DNA of 33,322 nucleotides from a candidate division KSB1 bacterium (GTDB taxonomy: Bacteria > Zhuqueibacterota > JdFR-76 > DREG01). Location of the stretch: NCBI GenBank assembly GCA_022566355.1, contig JADFJB010000043.1:1-33322 (forward strand), written 5' to 3'. The notes under the pieces were generated by a model that did not search any database, had not been told where the DNA came from, and worked only from the letters and a program-made list of their open reading frames with translations. Positions 25,130 through 32,316 of the stretch are shown one piece after another. Numbering within the stretch: position 1 is the stretch's first letter; each line of letters begins with the position of its first letter. Made by a program: the position numbers and the translations under genes.

Positions 25130-25722
25130 TATCATTCCTTACAAGAAAAAACCAAAGAAATTGACAAAGGAGCATTTGGAATTTATGGTAATTAGATGTG
25201 GAGCTATAGAAATTTTCATATTGGAATATATGGAAATAAGAGATCGACAAGTTTAAATTTTCTCACATTAAAAAAGAATGACCTTATTTATGTGTTTAGC
25301 ATGCCAGAGAATACTTCAGTCTCTGACTTCAAAAGGAGTTTACTAAAAAGTAATTGTTCAACATTCAAGAAATTCAGATTATCCAATGGACGAAACCCAC
25401 AAAGAGGGCTTTAATAAACTTTAATTCAATGGATGGAGATAAATTAAAAATTCCGCTAATAAACAGGGATGATTATTGAGCACTATCGAAATTAACATCC
25501 TTAATGTCAGAGGAGTTCGTGAATATTCTTGAGAAAAATAGAGATATTGTTCTGGACAATTTCTCAAACTCTATCTACTCTTCTTGGTAAAAATGGTCTT
25601 TTTTAGATTCCTTCATCGGGAATAACTACTACTTACTTATGTCATTGATTGGTCATAGTCTGATTATGCAATCGTGCCTAAGTACTCTTGTTCATAAATA
25701 CGGTGACGTAAAATCATGCTGA
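25130..25722 (+). pseudogene. Unrecognised degraded coding sequence
   Basis: Protein-like reading frames on the plus strand are broken by stops and a frame change. One frame has a TAG at about 25193, then reads on from ATG 25196 to TAA 25412-25414 (72 residues, with NDLIYVFSMPENTSVSDFK). A second frame from about 25429 runs to 25722 through TGA 25477-25479 and TAA 25588-25590 (MSEEFVNILEKNRDIVLDNF, later YYLLMSLIGHSLIMQSCL). The composition is that of a real protein, but I recognise no family. An AAAGGAG near 25167 precedes a short ATG frame, so a translation start once existed. Its 3' end overlaps the tail of the IS630 remnant. Confidence 0.4.
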
Positions 25723-26184
25723 TAATTTTAATGAAACAGGTTCAACTTCAGTCAATTTCCTCATTAATTTTGCCAAATCATTTTTATTGAATTTCCATTC
25801 AAAAGGTTTGGCTATATTTTGATAATATCTTTGAAAATCAAATATCGTTTTTCTTAATTGTTCTTTAGAAGTAAAATAATTAGGTGTCAAAATTTTTCGT
25901 TGAATGATTGAAAAATAGATTTCAATTTGATTTAACCAACTTGCATGAATTGGCAAATGAACCAAAACAATTTGAGGCCACTTTTCTTTTGTTCTATTAA
26001 CGGAGGATTGACCTCTATGCGAGGAACCATTATCAACAATCCAAAAGATTTTTCGTGCAGAGCAATAGGGTTCTTTGGACATTACATCGGACACAAGGCG
26101 TTCAAACGGTTTTATACCCGTTTTTTCTTCACAGCGTCCGAAAATTTTGGCACGATTGATATCCCAAGCTGCTATGTAATTCAA
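25714..26184 (-). pseudogene. IS630-family transposase, C-terminal remnant
   Basis: 156 residues from a TTG start represent only the second half of an IS630 DDE transposase: NYIAAWDIN, then Asp51 in WIVDNGSSHRG, ASWLNQIEIY with Glu88, and the tail KPFEWKF. The first catalytic Asp and the N-terminal HTH region are missing. In the same frame upstream, a TGA near 26203-26205 separates HRRGSL from any earlier sequence. I found no clear terminal inverted repeats. It is an inactive insertion-sequence relic that marks this part of the window as recombined. Confidence 0.75.
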
Positions 26185-26459
26185 GGAACCCCTTCGGTGT
26201 CACGTCCTGCCATAGGTTGACACCTTGGAGTAAACAATAAAGTTATCCACAAAAAGAAAGAAGAAAAGAAAAAAGAACCAAAAAAGAAAAACTACGACTA
26301 CTAACTGTCAACTTTTTTCAGGACGACACTTATTTGTTTAGAATCTAGAATTTAGGATTTCGAATTTTAAACCAAAGCGGGACGGGGGTGACATACTCGG
26401 GATTTTCGGACAGCCTGAAAACATTCGGAGTGACATTTGGGTAGTTCACCGACAGCCTG
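26185..26459. other. Intergenic region with short repeats
   Basis: No gene is seen. GGTGTCA (26196-26202) and TGACACC (26218-26224) form an inverted pair at the broken edge of the transposase. Two similar 24-base units, CGGACAGCCTGAAAACATTC and CCGACAGCCTGTTAATTTCC with following GGAG, lie about 58 bp apart (near 26405 and 26450). The second overlaps the stop of the amidohydrolase gene. Confidence 0.4.
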
Positions 26460-27761
26460 TTAATTTCCGGAGCTCGACATAGCCAGGTAGTCCAGCAGAA
26501 GCATCGTCATGGTTTTCATGCCAATAGGCACACAGGAATTATCAGCCATGAAGTTGGGTGTATGATGGCCTCCGGACTCCGTGCCCGGCTTTACCATGCC
26601 AAGCCGATAGAAAAAGCCAGGCACCTCATTGGCAAAATAAGCAAAATCTTCACCACCCATAGTAGGTTCGATTTCGAGGACATTTTCTTTGCCGACAACT
26701 CTTATTAACGTTGGCACCATTTTTTTTGTCAATTCGAGATTGTTGATTGTTGCGGGGGTTCCACGATTGTAGTTTAATTCATAGGTCCCGCCATATCCTT
26801 TGGTAATGCCATCAACAATTTCAGTCATACGTTTCTCGACCTTGTCCCTGGTATCGGGATCATAGGTTCTTACCGTTCCTTCAAGATAAACCTCAGCCGG
26901 TATGATATTGAAGCGATCGCCGCCACGGATGATCCCAACTGTGACAACACTTGGCTGCAGGGGATGGAGGCTACGGGATCGAATCGTTTGCAGGGCCATT
27001 ACCACCTGCGAGGCCATCACAATAGGATCGATAGATTCCTGCGGCTGGGCGCCATGGGCTTGTTTGCCAAGTATTTTGATGATAAATAGATCGACTGCAG
27101 CGAGGGCAGGTCCTGGTGTGTAACCCAATTTACCAGACTCCATTGAAGCATAGGAATGCAGACCAAAAATTGCACTGGGACTTGGATCGTTAAAAGCGCC
27201 TTCCTCTAACATCAGGGCTGCACCGCCTTCTTCACCCGGAGGTGGACCTTCTTCGGCTGGCTGAAAGATAAACTTCACTGTTCCATGGATTTCATCTCTA
27301 AGCTCGGCCAAAATTGAAGCGACACCGAGTTGTACCGATGTATGGATATCGTGTCCGCATGCATGCATGACGCCAACTTCATTGCCAAGGTAAGTGGTTC
27401 TTACTGTCGATTTGAATGGATAAGGTGTATCTTCAGTCACAGGCAGGGCATCCATATCGGCTCGTACTGCCACAACTGTGCCGGGTTTTCCGCCTCTTAA
27501 AATGCCGATTACGCCGGTATGTGCAATTCCCGTTGTAACTTCTATGCCAAGTTTTCGCAAGTGATTGGCAACCAGTTCAGCAGTTTTGAATTCTCGGTTG
27601 CCAAGCTCAGGATTTTGATGGATTTGTTCTCGAATTTTAATGGTCGCATCAGCGTACTTTTCCACCAGTTTGTTAACCTTGTCCAATTGTGCAAATGTTG
27701 AAAATGGTGTGAAGAGTGTTATTAAGACCCCTAACAAAATGAAAGGTTTGAATTTGTTCAT
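26460..27761 (-). CDS. Secreted M20-family amidohydrolase (aminoacylase / IAA-amino-acid hydrolase type)
   Basis: 433 aa with a Sec signal peptide (cleavage expected after STFA, residue 24). M20D metal-dependent amidohydrolases cleave N-acyl amino acids or related amides. Seen: HQNPELGNREF (48-58), the conserved AVRADMDALPV (98-108), metal ligands in MHACGHDIH (132-140), PAEEG with Glu170/171, the dimerisation-domain element GKQAHGAQP, and MGGEDFAYF and GGHHTPNF at the C-terminus. All catalytic residues appear intact. A periplasmic location suggests scavenging. GGAG eight bases before the ATG supports the start. It is the only complete metabolic gene in an otherwise decaying stretch and is somewhat less AT-rich than its surroundings. 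Confidence 0.92.
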   Translation of the reverse strand: MNKFKPFILLGVLITLFTPFSTFAQLDKVNKLVEKYADATIKIREQIHQNPELGNREFKTAELVANHLRKLGIEVTTGIAHTGVIGILRGGKPGTVVAVRADMDALPVTEDTPYPFKSTVRTTYLGNEVGVMHACGHDIHTSVQLGVASILAELRDEIHGTVKFIFQPAEEGPPPGEEGGAALMLEEGAFNDPSPSAIFGLHSYASMESGKLGYTPGPALAAVDLFIIKILGKQAHGAQPQESIDPIVMASQVVMALQTIRSRSLHPLQPSVVTVGIIRGGDRFNIIPAEVYLEGTVRTYDPDTRDKVEKRMTEIVDGITKGYGGTYELNYNRGTPATINNLELTKKMVPTLIRVVGKENVLEIEPTMGGEDFAYFANEVPGFFYRLGMVKPGTESGGHHTPNFMADNSCVPIGMKTMTMLLLDYLAMSSSGN

Positions 27762-27867
27762 ATTATTTCTCCGGTTAAAGTTTAAAATGACTCACTTGAG
27801 ATTGTTCTGTTTACAAAGTGTTTGAATTGATTTTTTGTATATCCAGGAATTTGAGTCCATATATCCA

Positions 27868-28002
27868 TCATTCGGTTTTCTTAGGAATATTATAATCAAC
27901 GTTTGTGCGATAATCTTCGAGTAAATGCTCTGCAAAATAACACCACATCATGCGTTCAAAATAGGGTGTGCAATCTCCAAAAGATATTACACAATCTGCA
28001 AG
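27868..28002 (-). pseudogene. C-terminal fragment, possibly of an S9-type peptidase
   Basis: A minus-strand frame between TAA 28003-28005 and TGA 27868-27870 reads 44 protein-like residues, including FERMMWCYFAEHLLEDYR and NVDYNIPKKTE. It looks like the end of a secreted hydrolase, perhaps an S9 prolyl-oligopeptidase-like enzyme, whose matching N-terminus may be the ORF at 29056-29244 in the same orientation. The assignment is from memory of family style and uncertain. The rest of 27762-28173 shows no gene. Confidence 0.3.
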
Positions 28003-28173
28003 TTATATTTTCAAAATGCATGTTTAAGAATAATATGAAAATGACAAACCGTTTTTTTGACTTCTTCAGGTTAAATGTACTGTCCAATGTGACCTCCCAG
28101 TTGGGACACGTTCAGGAGGTATTCATCTTCACCGAATTCTTTAAATAATTTTATGGTAATGCTAAAGTATTGA

Positions 28174-28521
28174 TTAGACAATTAAGCCCGACATCTCAAG
28201 AATGCGTTGGGACCATTGATTAGATTCATTCGCCAATTTATTTCGCCAATTGTCGTTAGACCACTCGTTATGAGATTGCAGACTCCATAGTGCTAATTGA
28301 ATTTGAAGTTCAACCAATTCTGCGCTTTCCAGGATATTTAAGTCTGCTGCAGTCCATTCAATGAACCATTTACTCTCAAACAAAATACTTAAAACCACAT
28401 CCCGATGTCCTTCATTCTTTGAAAAACTTCCTAAACGTGCTAAATTCGCTGCTAATCCGCCTAATCTGATAGGAATCGGATCTCTCATAAAACGTGAACG
28501 AAGACTTTCAAGTTTTGTCAT
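28174..28521 (-). CDS. Conserved-looking hypothetical protein paired with the DUF5674 gene
   Basis: 115 aa, helix-rich and soluble, with an Arg-rich start (LESLRSRFMRDPIPIRLGGL) and several Trp residues in the second half. I recognise no catalytic motif. The start overlaps the stop of the DUF5674 frame by four bases (ATGA), so the two were expressed together. I recall similar proteins beside DUF5674 genes in other bacteria, cyanobacteria among them, but cannot verify it. A two-gene unit of small proteins recalls toxin-antitoxin or adaptor pairs. No function should be assumed. Confidence 0.6.
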   Translation of the reverse strand: MTKLESLRSRFMRDPIPIRLGGLAANLARLGSFSKNEGHRDVVLSILFESKWFIEWTAADLNILESAELVELQIQLALWSLQSHNEWSNDNWRNKLANESNQWSQRILEMSGLIV

Positions 28522-28769
28522 TCATTCTCCAAAAGTTGTCTTATAATATTTTCAACTTGATGTTTAATAACCGAGTCTTGAATAGTCATCGAGCGATTCT
28601 TTTGCTTTGGACGAATGTTAATAAGAGCTTCAAATTCTATGCTTTGCGTACCAGGTATCCAATTTGCTCCCCAAATATCTTCCTGATTACTACCTTCTTG
28701 CATTAGTTCTCCTTCACAATCTGCATGCATTTGTCCACCGCCAGCCAAGATCCCTAGTTGTATATCCAC
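28518..28769 (-). CDS. DUF5674-family protein, main part (frameshifted gene)
   Basis: 83 residues from GTG 28769: VDIQLGILAGGGQMHADCE, then a stretch with IWGANWIP, FEALINIRPKQKNRSM and VIKHQVENII. The GGG-MHADCE and NIRPxQxNRSM elements identify the small family I know as DUF5674, function unknown. The normal N-terminus is encoded directly upstream but one frame off (28770-28854), so as sequenced only this part could be made, from an internal GTG without a good ribosome binding site. Confidence 0.65.
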   Translation of the reverse strand: MDIQLGILAGGGQMHADCEGELMQEGSNQEDIWGANWIPGTQSIEFEALINIRPKQKNRSMTIQDSVIKHQVENIIRQLLENE

Positions 28770-28854
28770 GTGCTAATTTGATTAATGGATCCAGTTCTTC
28801 AAGCATTTCTTCGATTTGATTCTTTGTTGCCTTTTGTGATATTATATGGATCAT
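28770..28854 (-). pseudogene. 5' part of the DUF5674 gene, separated by a +1 frameshift
   Basis: From ATG 28854 the frame reads MIHIISQKATKNQIEEMLEE and LDPLIKLA, matching the N-terminus of the family. Then one extra base (28770, C on the coding strand) shifts it out of frame before VDIQLG. Removing that base restores a continuous protein of about 111 residues. Confidence 0.6.
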
Positions 28855-28990
28855 TATTACTTTGTTTTTTCGTGATGAGATTAAAGCTTAATAAGAAAGT
28901 CTCCATTTCCAGAATTCATAATTTACACAATTATGGTTTATAAGGAAATATTTTTTTGGAAATGGGAGTTTTTTCAAATATACCTTATGC

Positions 28991-29115
28991 TTATCCTTCC
29001 CTCCCAACACCCAACGCATCTGCAGCCCGGTTAATGTAATTAAACCAGGATGCAATCAGGGTAATTTGTAATATTGCCGTATCGTCAAAACCAACCGATC
29101 TAAGCTTTTTTCCGC
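28991..29115 (-). pseudogene. AhpD / carboxymuconolactone-decarboxylase-like C-terminal fragment
   Basis: A minus-strand frame ending at TAA 28991-28993 reads [19 protein letters not shown], then [18 protein letters not shown]. This is the end of an AhpD-fold peroxidase-related protein (GFxDxAIL ... FNxxNRxADALGV). An in-frame TGA a few codons upstream and the absence of the CxxC part show that it is a fragment. It overlaps the tail of the ORF at 29056-29244 in another frame. Confidence 0.6.
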
Positions 29116-29244
29116 TAATTCAAAGTTAGCTTTTTGTGCGAAAAGTGAGGTTACCGGAACCGCCAGTAATAAATTGAATAAACTAAAATAGAAAACTATA
29201 TTTCGATGGTGTGAATTAGAATTCAGACGATTATTAATTTGCAT
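29056..29244 (-). pseudogene. N-terminal fragment of a secreted protein, possibly S9 peptidase
   Basis: 62 codons with a real translation start: AAAGGATG seven bases before the ATG, then a signal peptide (IVFYFSLFNLLLAVPVTSLF, cleavage near FAQK) and [25 protein letters not shown] resembles the mature start of secreted S9 (DPP IV-like) peptidases in FCB bacteria. The frame then runs out-of-frame into the AhpD-like fragment and stops. The rest of the enzyme is gone. Confidence 0.45.
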
Positions 29245-29416
29245 GATTTATCATCCTTTTAGTTTGGAAATTGGTTGAAAGTTTACTCTAATTCATTTTG
29301 ATTTAATTTTGGGGAAATATGAAATCGAATCTTAATTTTTCATTTGCTTAAATTTTGCGATTAGGAAGCCATAGGATATTAATAAAACAATATACATTTT
29401 AAACACACATTTGAAA

Positions 29417-30865
29417 TCATTTTTTTGCGATTGTTGATTTACCTGATCCTGATAATCCGGTTAACCATATTACAACTGCCTTATGGCTGTTCTTCTCTTC
29501 CCGCTTGTTAAGAGGTACGGCAATTTCTTCTCTTGTCACATTAGTTGCCCGATCTACAACACCCGCAACGCTCAATTCCGACTCAAGTGTTTCTTCAAGG
29601 CTTCGTAATGGTTCCCTTATCATACCTACCGCAACTGTAAAATTAGTGTCAGGGTCAATCAAAATAAAACTACCTGTCCCGCGATTTTTATTGTAGCTGT
29701 CAAACATTATCGGCTGCGTCGCATTTATCTCTATGCGGCCAATCTCATTTAACCCTAAAGTCTTGGCTTCTTTACGGTGGAGAGTGTTTACATCAATCAT
29801 ATAATCTAATTTACTGACAAAAGCCTTGGTTGTTTTTGTTGAATGTTTGATAAGATAGTTTTTTCCTATTTGTAAAGGTTCGTCCCACATCCAGCAAATA
29901 ATAGCGTCAAAATTTCTATTGATCTGCGGAATGTTGTGCTCCCGAACAATCATATCCCCTCTACTAATGTCAATCTCATCTTCAAGGGTCAGGATTACCG
30001 AAAACGGCGCGCTTGCTTCCTCAAGATTACCATCAAAAGTAACAATCTCTTTAATTTTTGATCTTTTGCCTGACGGTAATATTGCCACCTCTTCGCCCAC
30101 CGCAATAGTACCCGAAACAATCTTTCCCGCGTAACCACGAAAATTAAGATCAGGCCTGATCACATATTGCACCGGAAACCTGAAATCTACAAGGTTGAGA
30201 TCAGAACTGACATGCACATTTTCCAAAACATGCAGAAGTGTAGGCCCGTCATACCAAGGAGTATTGGAACTTTGGACAACAACATTATCTCCTTTAAGCG
30301 CTGATAGAGGAATGTATGTGATGTCGTTTATTTCAAGTTTTCGGGAGAATTCATCATACTCGTCAACTATTGACTGGTATACATCCTGCGAATAATCAAC
30401 CAGATCCATTTTGTTGACGCCTACCACCAAATGAGGCACCTGTAAAAGACTGGCTATAAAACCATGTCTTTTTGATTGTTCTAAAATTCCATTACGGGCG
30501 TCAATAAGAATTATTGCAAGGTTTGCAGTGGAAGCTCCGGTCACCATATTACGTGTGTACTGAACGTGTCCGGGTGTATCTGCGATAATAAATTTCCGTT
30601 TAGACGTCTGGAAATATCGGTATGCGACGTCAATGGTTATTCCTTGTTCACGTTCAGCGGCAAGGCCATCGGTAATAAGCGCCAGATCAACCTCGTCTTC
30701 TCCTTTACGTTTCGCAACCTTTTTAATCGCATCAAGTTGGTCATCATATATATTGTTAGTTTCGGAAAGCAATCTGCCTATCAATGTTGATTTGCCGTCA
30801 TCCACACTGCCAACCGTAGTAAACCTGAGAAGTTCGGCATGTCCTTCATAATGATCAGGTTTCAT
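29417..30865 (-). CDS. cysN: Sulfate adenylyltransferase large subunit, with truncated APS-kinase domain
   Basis: CysN is the GTPase that drives ATP sulfurylase (CysD) to make APS from ATP and sulfate. I choose ATG 30865 (482 aa), four bases after cysD. A longer frame from 30925 lies wholly inside cysD. G1 GSVDDGKST (19-27), switch ITIDVAYRYF, DTPGH and NKMD are intact, followed by the two EF-Tu-type beta-barrels. The last residues, VVIWLTGLSGSGKSTIAKK, are the start of a CysC APS kinase including its P-loop. TGA follows at once. No other frame downstream continues the kinase, so a CysNC fusion (normally about 630 aa) has lost its kinase half by deletion or recombination. Confidence 0.92.
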   Translation of the reverse strand: MKPDHYEGHAELLRFTTVGSVDDGKSTLIGRLLSETNNIYDDQLDAIKKVAKRKGEDEVDLALITDGLAAEREQGITIDVAYRYFQTSKRKFIIADTPGHVQYTRNMVTGASTANLAIILIDARNGILEQSKRHGFIASLLQVPHLVVGVNKMDLVDYSQDVYQSIVDEYDEFSRKLEINDITYIPLSALKGDNVVVQSSNTPWYDGPTLLHVLENVHVSSDLNLVDFRFPVQYVIRPDLNFRGYAGKIVSGTIAVGEEVAILPSGKRSKIKEIVTFDGNLEEASAPFSVILTLEDEIDISRGDMIVREHNIPQINRNFDAIICWMWDEPLQIGKNYLIKHSTKTTKAFVSKLDYMIDVNTLHRKEAKTLGLNEIGRIEINATQPIMFDSYNKNRGTGSFILIDPDTNFTVAVGMIREPLRSLEETLESELSVAGVVDRATNVTREEIAVPLNKREEKNSHKAVVIWLTGLSGSGKSTIAKK

Positions 30866-30869
30866 GCGT

Positions 30870-31775
30870 TTAGAAGTATCCTTCCTTTTTCTTTTCTTCC
30901 ATTGAGCTATCTGACCCATGATCAATTATTCGGTTTTCCCGTTCGGATTTCTTTACTGACTCAAGCTCTGTTATTATTTCATCTATTGTGACAGCCGAAG
31001 ATCGAATTGCCCCTGTGCATGGCATACAACCCAGACTCCTGAATCTGCACTTCACGTCTTCAACTTTCTCGCCCGATTGCAATACAGTATTGTCGTCATA
31101 TGGCACCAAAATACCGTTTCTATCTACAACCTTACGTACCTGCGCGTAATATATCGGAACGATTGGTATATTTTCAATCTTCAGATAGTGCCACACATCC
31201 TGTTCCGTCCAATTACTCAAAGGGAAAACTCTGATAGATTCACCTTCATTAACAAGGCAATTATAAATATTCCAGAGTTCGGGTCTCTGGTTCTTCGGAT
31301 CCCATTGTCCAAACTTATCACGAAAAGAGAACACCCGCTCTTTTGCTCTGGACTTCTCTTCATCCCTGCGCGCGCCGCCAAAAGCAGCGTCAAATCCATG
31401 TTTTTTAAGCGCGTCTAAAAGACCCTGCGTCTTTAATTTAGCGCAACATTTATCTGTTCCAACTTTTGCGGGATGAATGCCTTTGTCAATCCATTCCTCA
31501 TTTTTCTCCACAATGAGTCTCGCGCCAACCTCTTTCACGAACTTATCACGGAATTCAATCATCTCTGGGAATTTATAGCCTGTGTCGATATGCATTAGAG
31601 GGAAAGGGATTTTGCCAGGATAAAAAGCCTTTTGTGCCAAACGCAGCATTACTCCAGAATCTTTCCCTATAGAATAGAGCATAACCGGTTTCTTTAACTC
31701 GGCGGCAACCTCTCTAATGATATGGATAGATTCTGACTCAAGCTGTTTTAGATAAGCAAGATTGATATTGTTCAT
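30870..31775 (-). CDS. cysD: Sulfate adenylyltransferase small subunit (ATP sulfurylase catalytic subunit)
   Basis: 301 aa, normal length. PP-loop SIGKDSGV (35-42), [26 protein letters not shown], and the C-terminal Cys motif region [13 protein letters not shown] are all as expected. CysD binds ATP and sulfate and forms APS with CysN, whose gene starts four bases downstream. The start codon lies only 15 bases from an inverted-repeat element at 31791-31915. The ribosome binding site is weak (GGA six bases upstream). Confidence 0.95.
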   Translation of the reverse strand: MNNINLAYLKQLESESIHIIREVAAELKKPVMLYSIGKDSGVMLRLAQKAFYPGKIPFPLMHIDTGYKFPEMIEFRDKFVKEVGARLIVEKNEEWIDKGIHPAKVGTDKCCAKLKTQGLLDALKKHGFDAAFGGARRDEEKSRAKERVFSFRDKFGQWDPKNQRPELWNIYNCLVNEGESIRVFPLSNWTEQDVWHYLKIENIPIVPIYYAQVRKVVDRNGILVPYDDNTVLQSGEKVEDVKCRFRSLGCMPCTGAIRSSAVTIDEIITELESVKKSERENRIIDHGSDSSMEEKKKEGYF

Positions 31776-31790
31776 TTTTTATCCGTTATC

Positions 31791-31915
31791 AGTGTGATTT
31801 ACACACCCTGCGCACGCAGTCCATCCCTCTTAGAGGGGAATAAAAACAATTAATTTTAAGCTCAAAAGTCCCCTCTAACAAGAGGGGATTTAGGGGTGTG
31901 TTACCGGATTACACT
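31791..31915. repeat. MITE-like inverted-repeat element between aprB and cysD
   Basis: 125 bp. The ends AGTGTGATTTACACACCC and (reverse complement) AGTGTAATCCGGTAACAC match imperfectly. Inside are two strong hairpins, CCCTCT / AGAGGG (near 31824-31837) and CCCCTCT-AACA-AGAGGGG (31870-31887). It is non-coding and resembles a widespread family of intergenic elements with CACACCCCT ends and CCCCTCT/AGAGGGG arms. It may form a strong structure in the aprAB-cysDN message. Confidence 0.65.
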
Positions 31916-31947
31916 TAACAATTACAACACCCCGACACCCTGATTCC

Positions 31948-32316
31948 TTATTTATCAGAATGTTCATTTATCAGCACAGGACATCCCTGTTTGTCACGAT
32001 CAATCCATGACTTAATTCTAAACTCTTCAATCCGGCCATTTGAGTATTTAAGCTGCCAGATTGTTTCTCCTTTAGAAACTCTTGCTTTTAAAGAAGAACC
32101 ATTTCCACCTATTTGCAACGGCAGTCTTAATTCAATTGCATGCATTGGGCACACCTTTACACATGCGGCGCAAACCCAGCAAGCGCCCTGATCACTAATA
32201 CTTGCCTTTCCATTACCATTACGCAAAAGCAGATTTCCGGGACAAATTCTTTCACACATGGATTCTTTCCTTTTGCCGCATCCATTACATTTGTCTTCGT
32301 CGATATATATACTCAT
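31948..32316 (-). CDS. aprB: Adenylylsulfate reductase subunit beta (two 4Fe-4S clusters)
   Basis: 122 aa. Cluster I ligands Cys10, 13, 21 and 25 (CNGCGKRKESMCERICP) and cluster II Cys46, 49, 52 and 56 (CWVCAACVKVCP) match the AprB pattern, as does the C-terminal beta-sheet tail (IWQLKYSNGRIEEFRIK). It carries electrons to the FAD of AprA for reduction of APS to sulfite and AMP. The start overlaps the aprA stop by four bases (ATGA). A generic ferredoxin is less likely, given the tail and the neighbour. Confidence 0.88.
   Translation of the reverse strand: MSIYIDEDKCNGCGKRKESMCERICPGNLLLRNGNGKASISDQGACWVCAACVKVCPMHAIELRLPLQIGGNGSSLKARVSKGETIWQLKYSNGRIEEFRIKSWIDRDKQGCPVLINEHSDK

Noticed and set aside
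25690-26340. A complete IS630 element with terminal inverted repeats
   Set aside because: The transposase lacks its N-terminal half and no matching ends or TA duplication could be found by eye.
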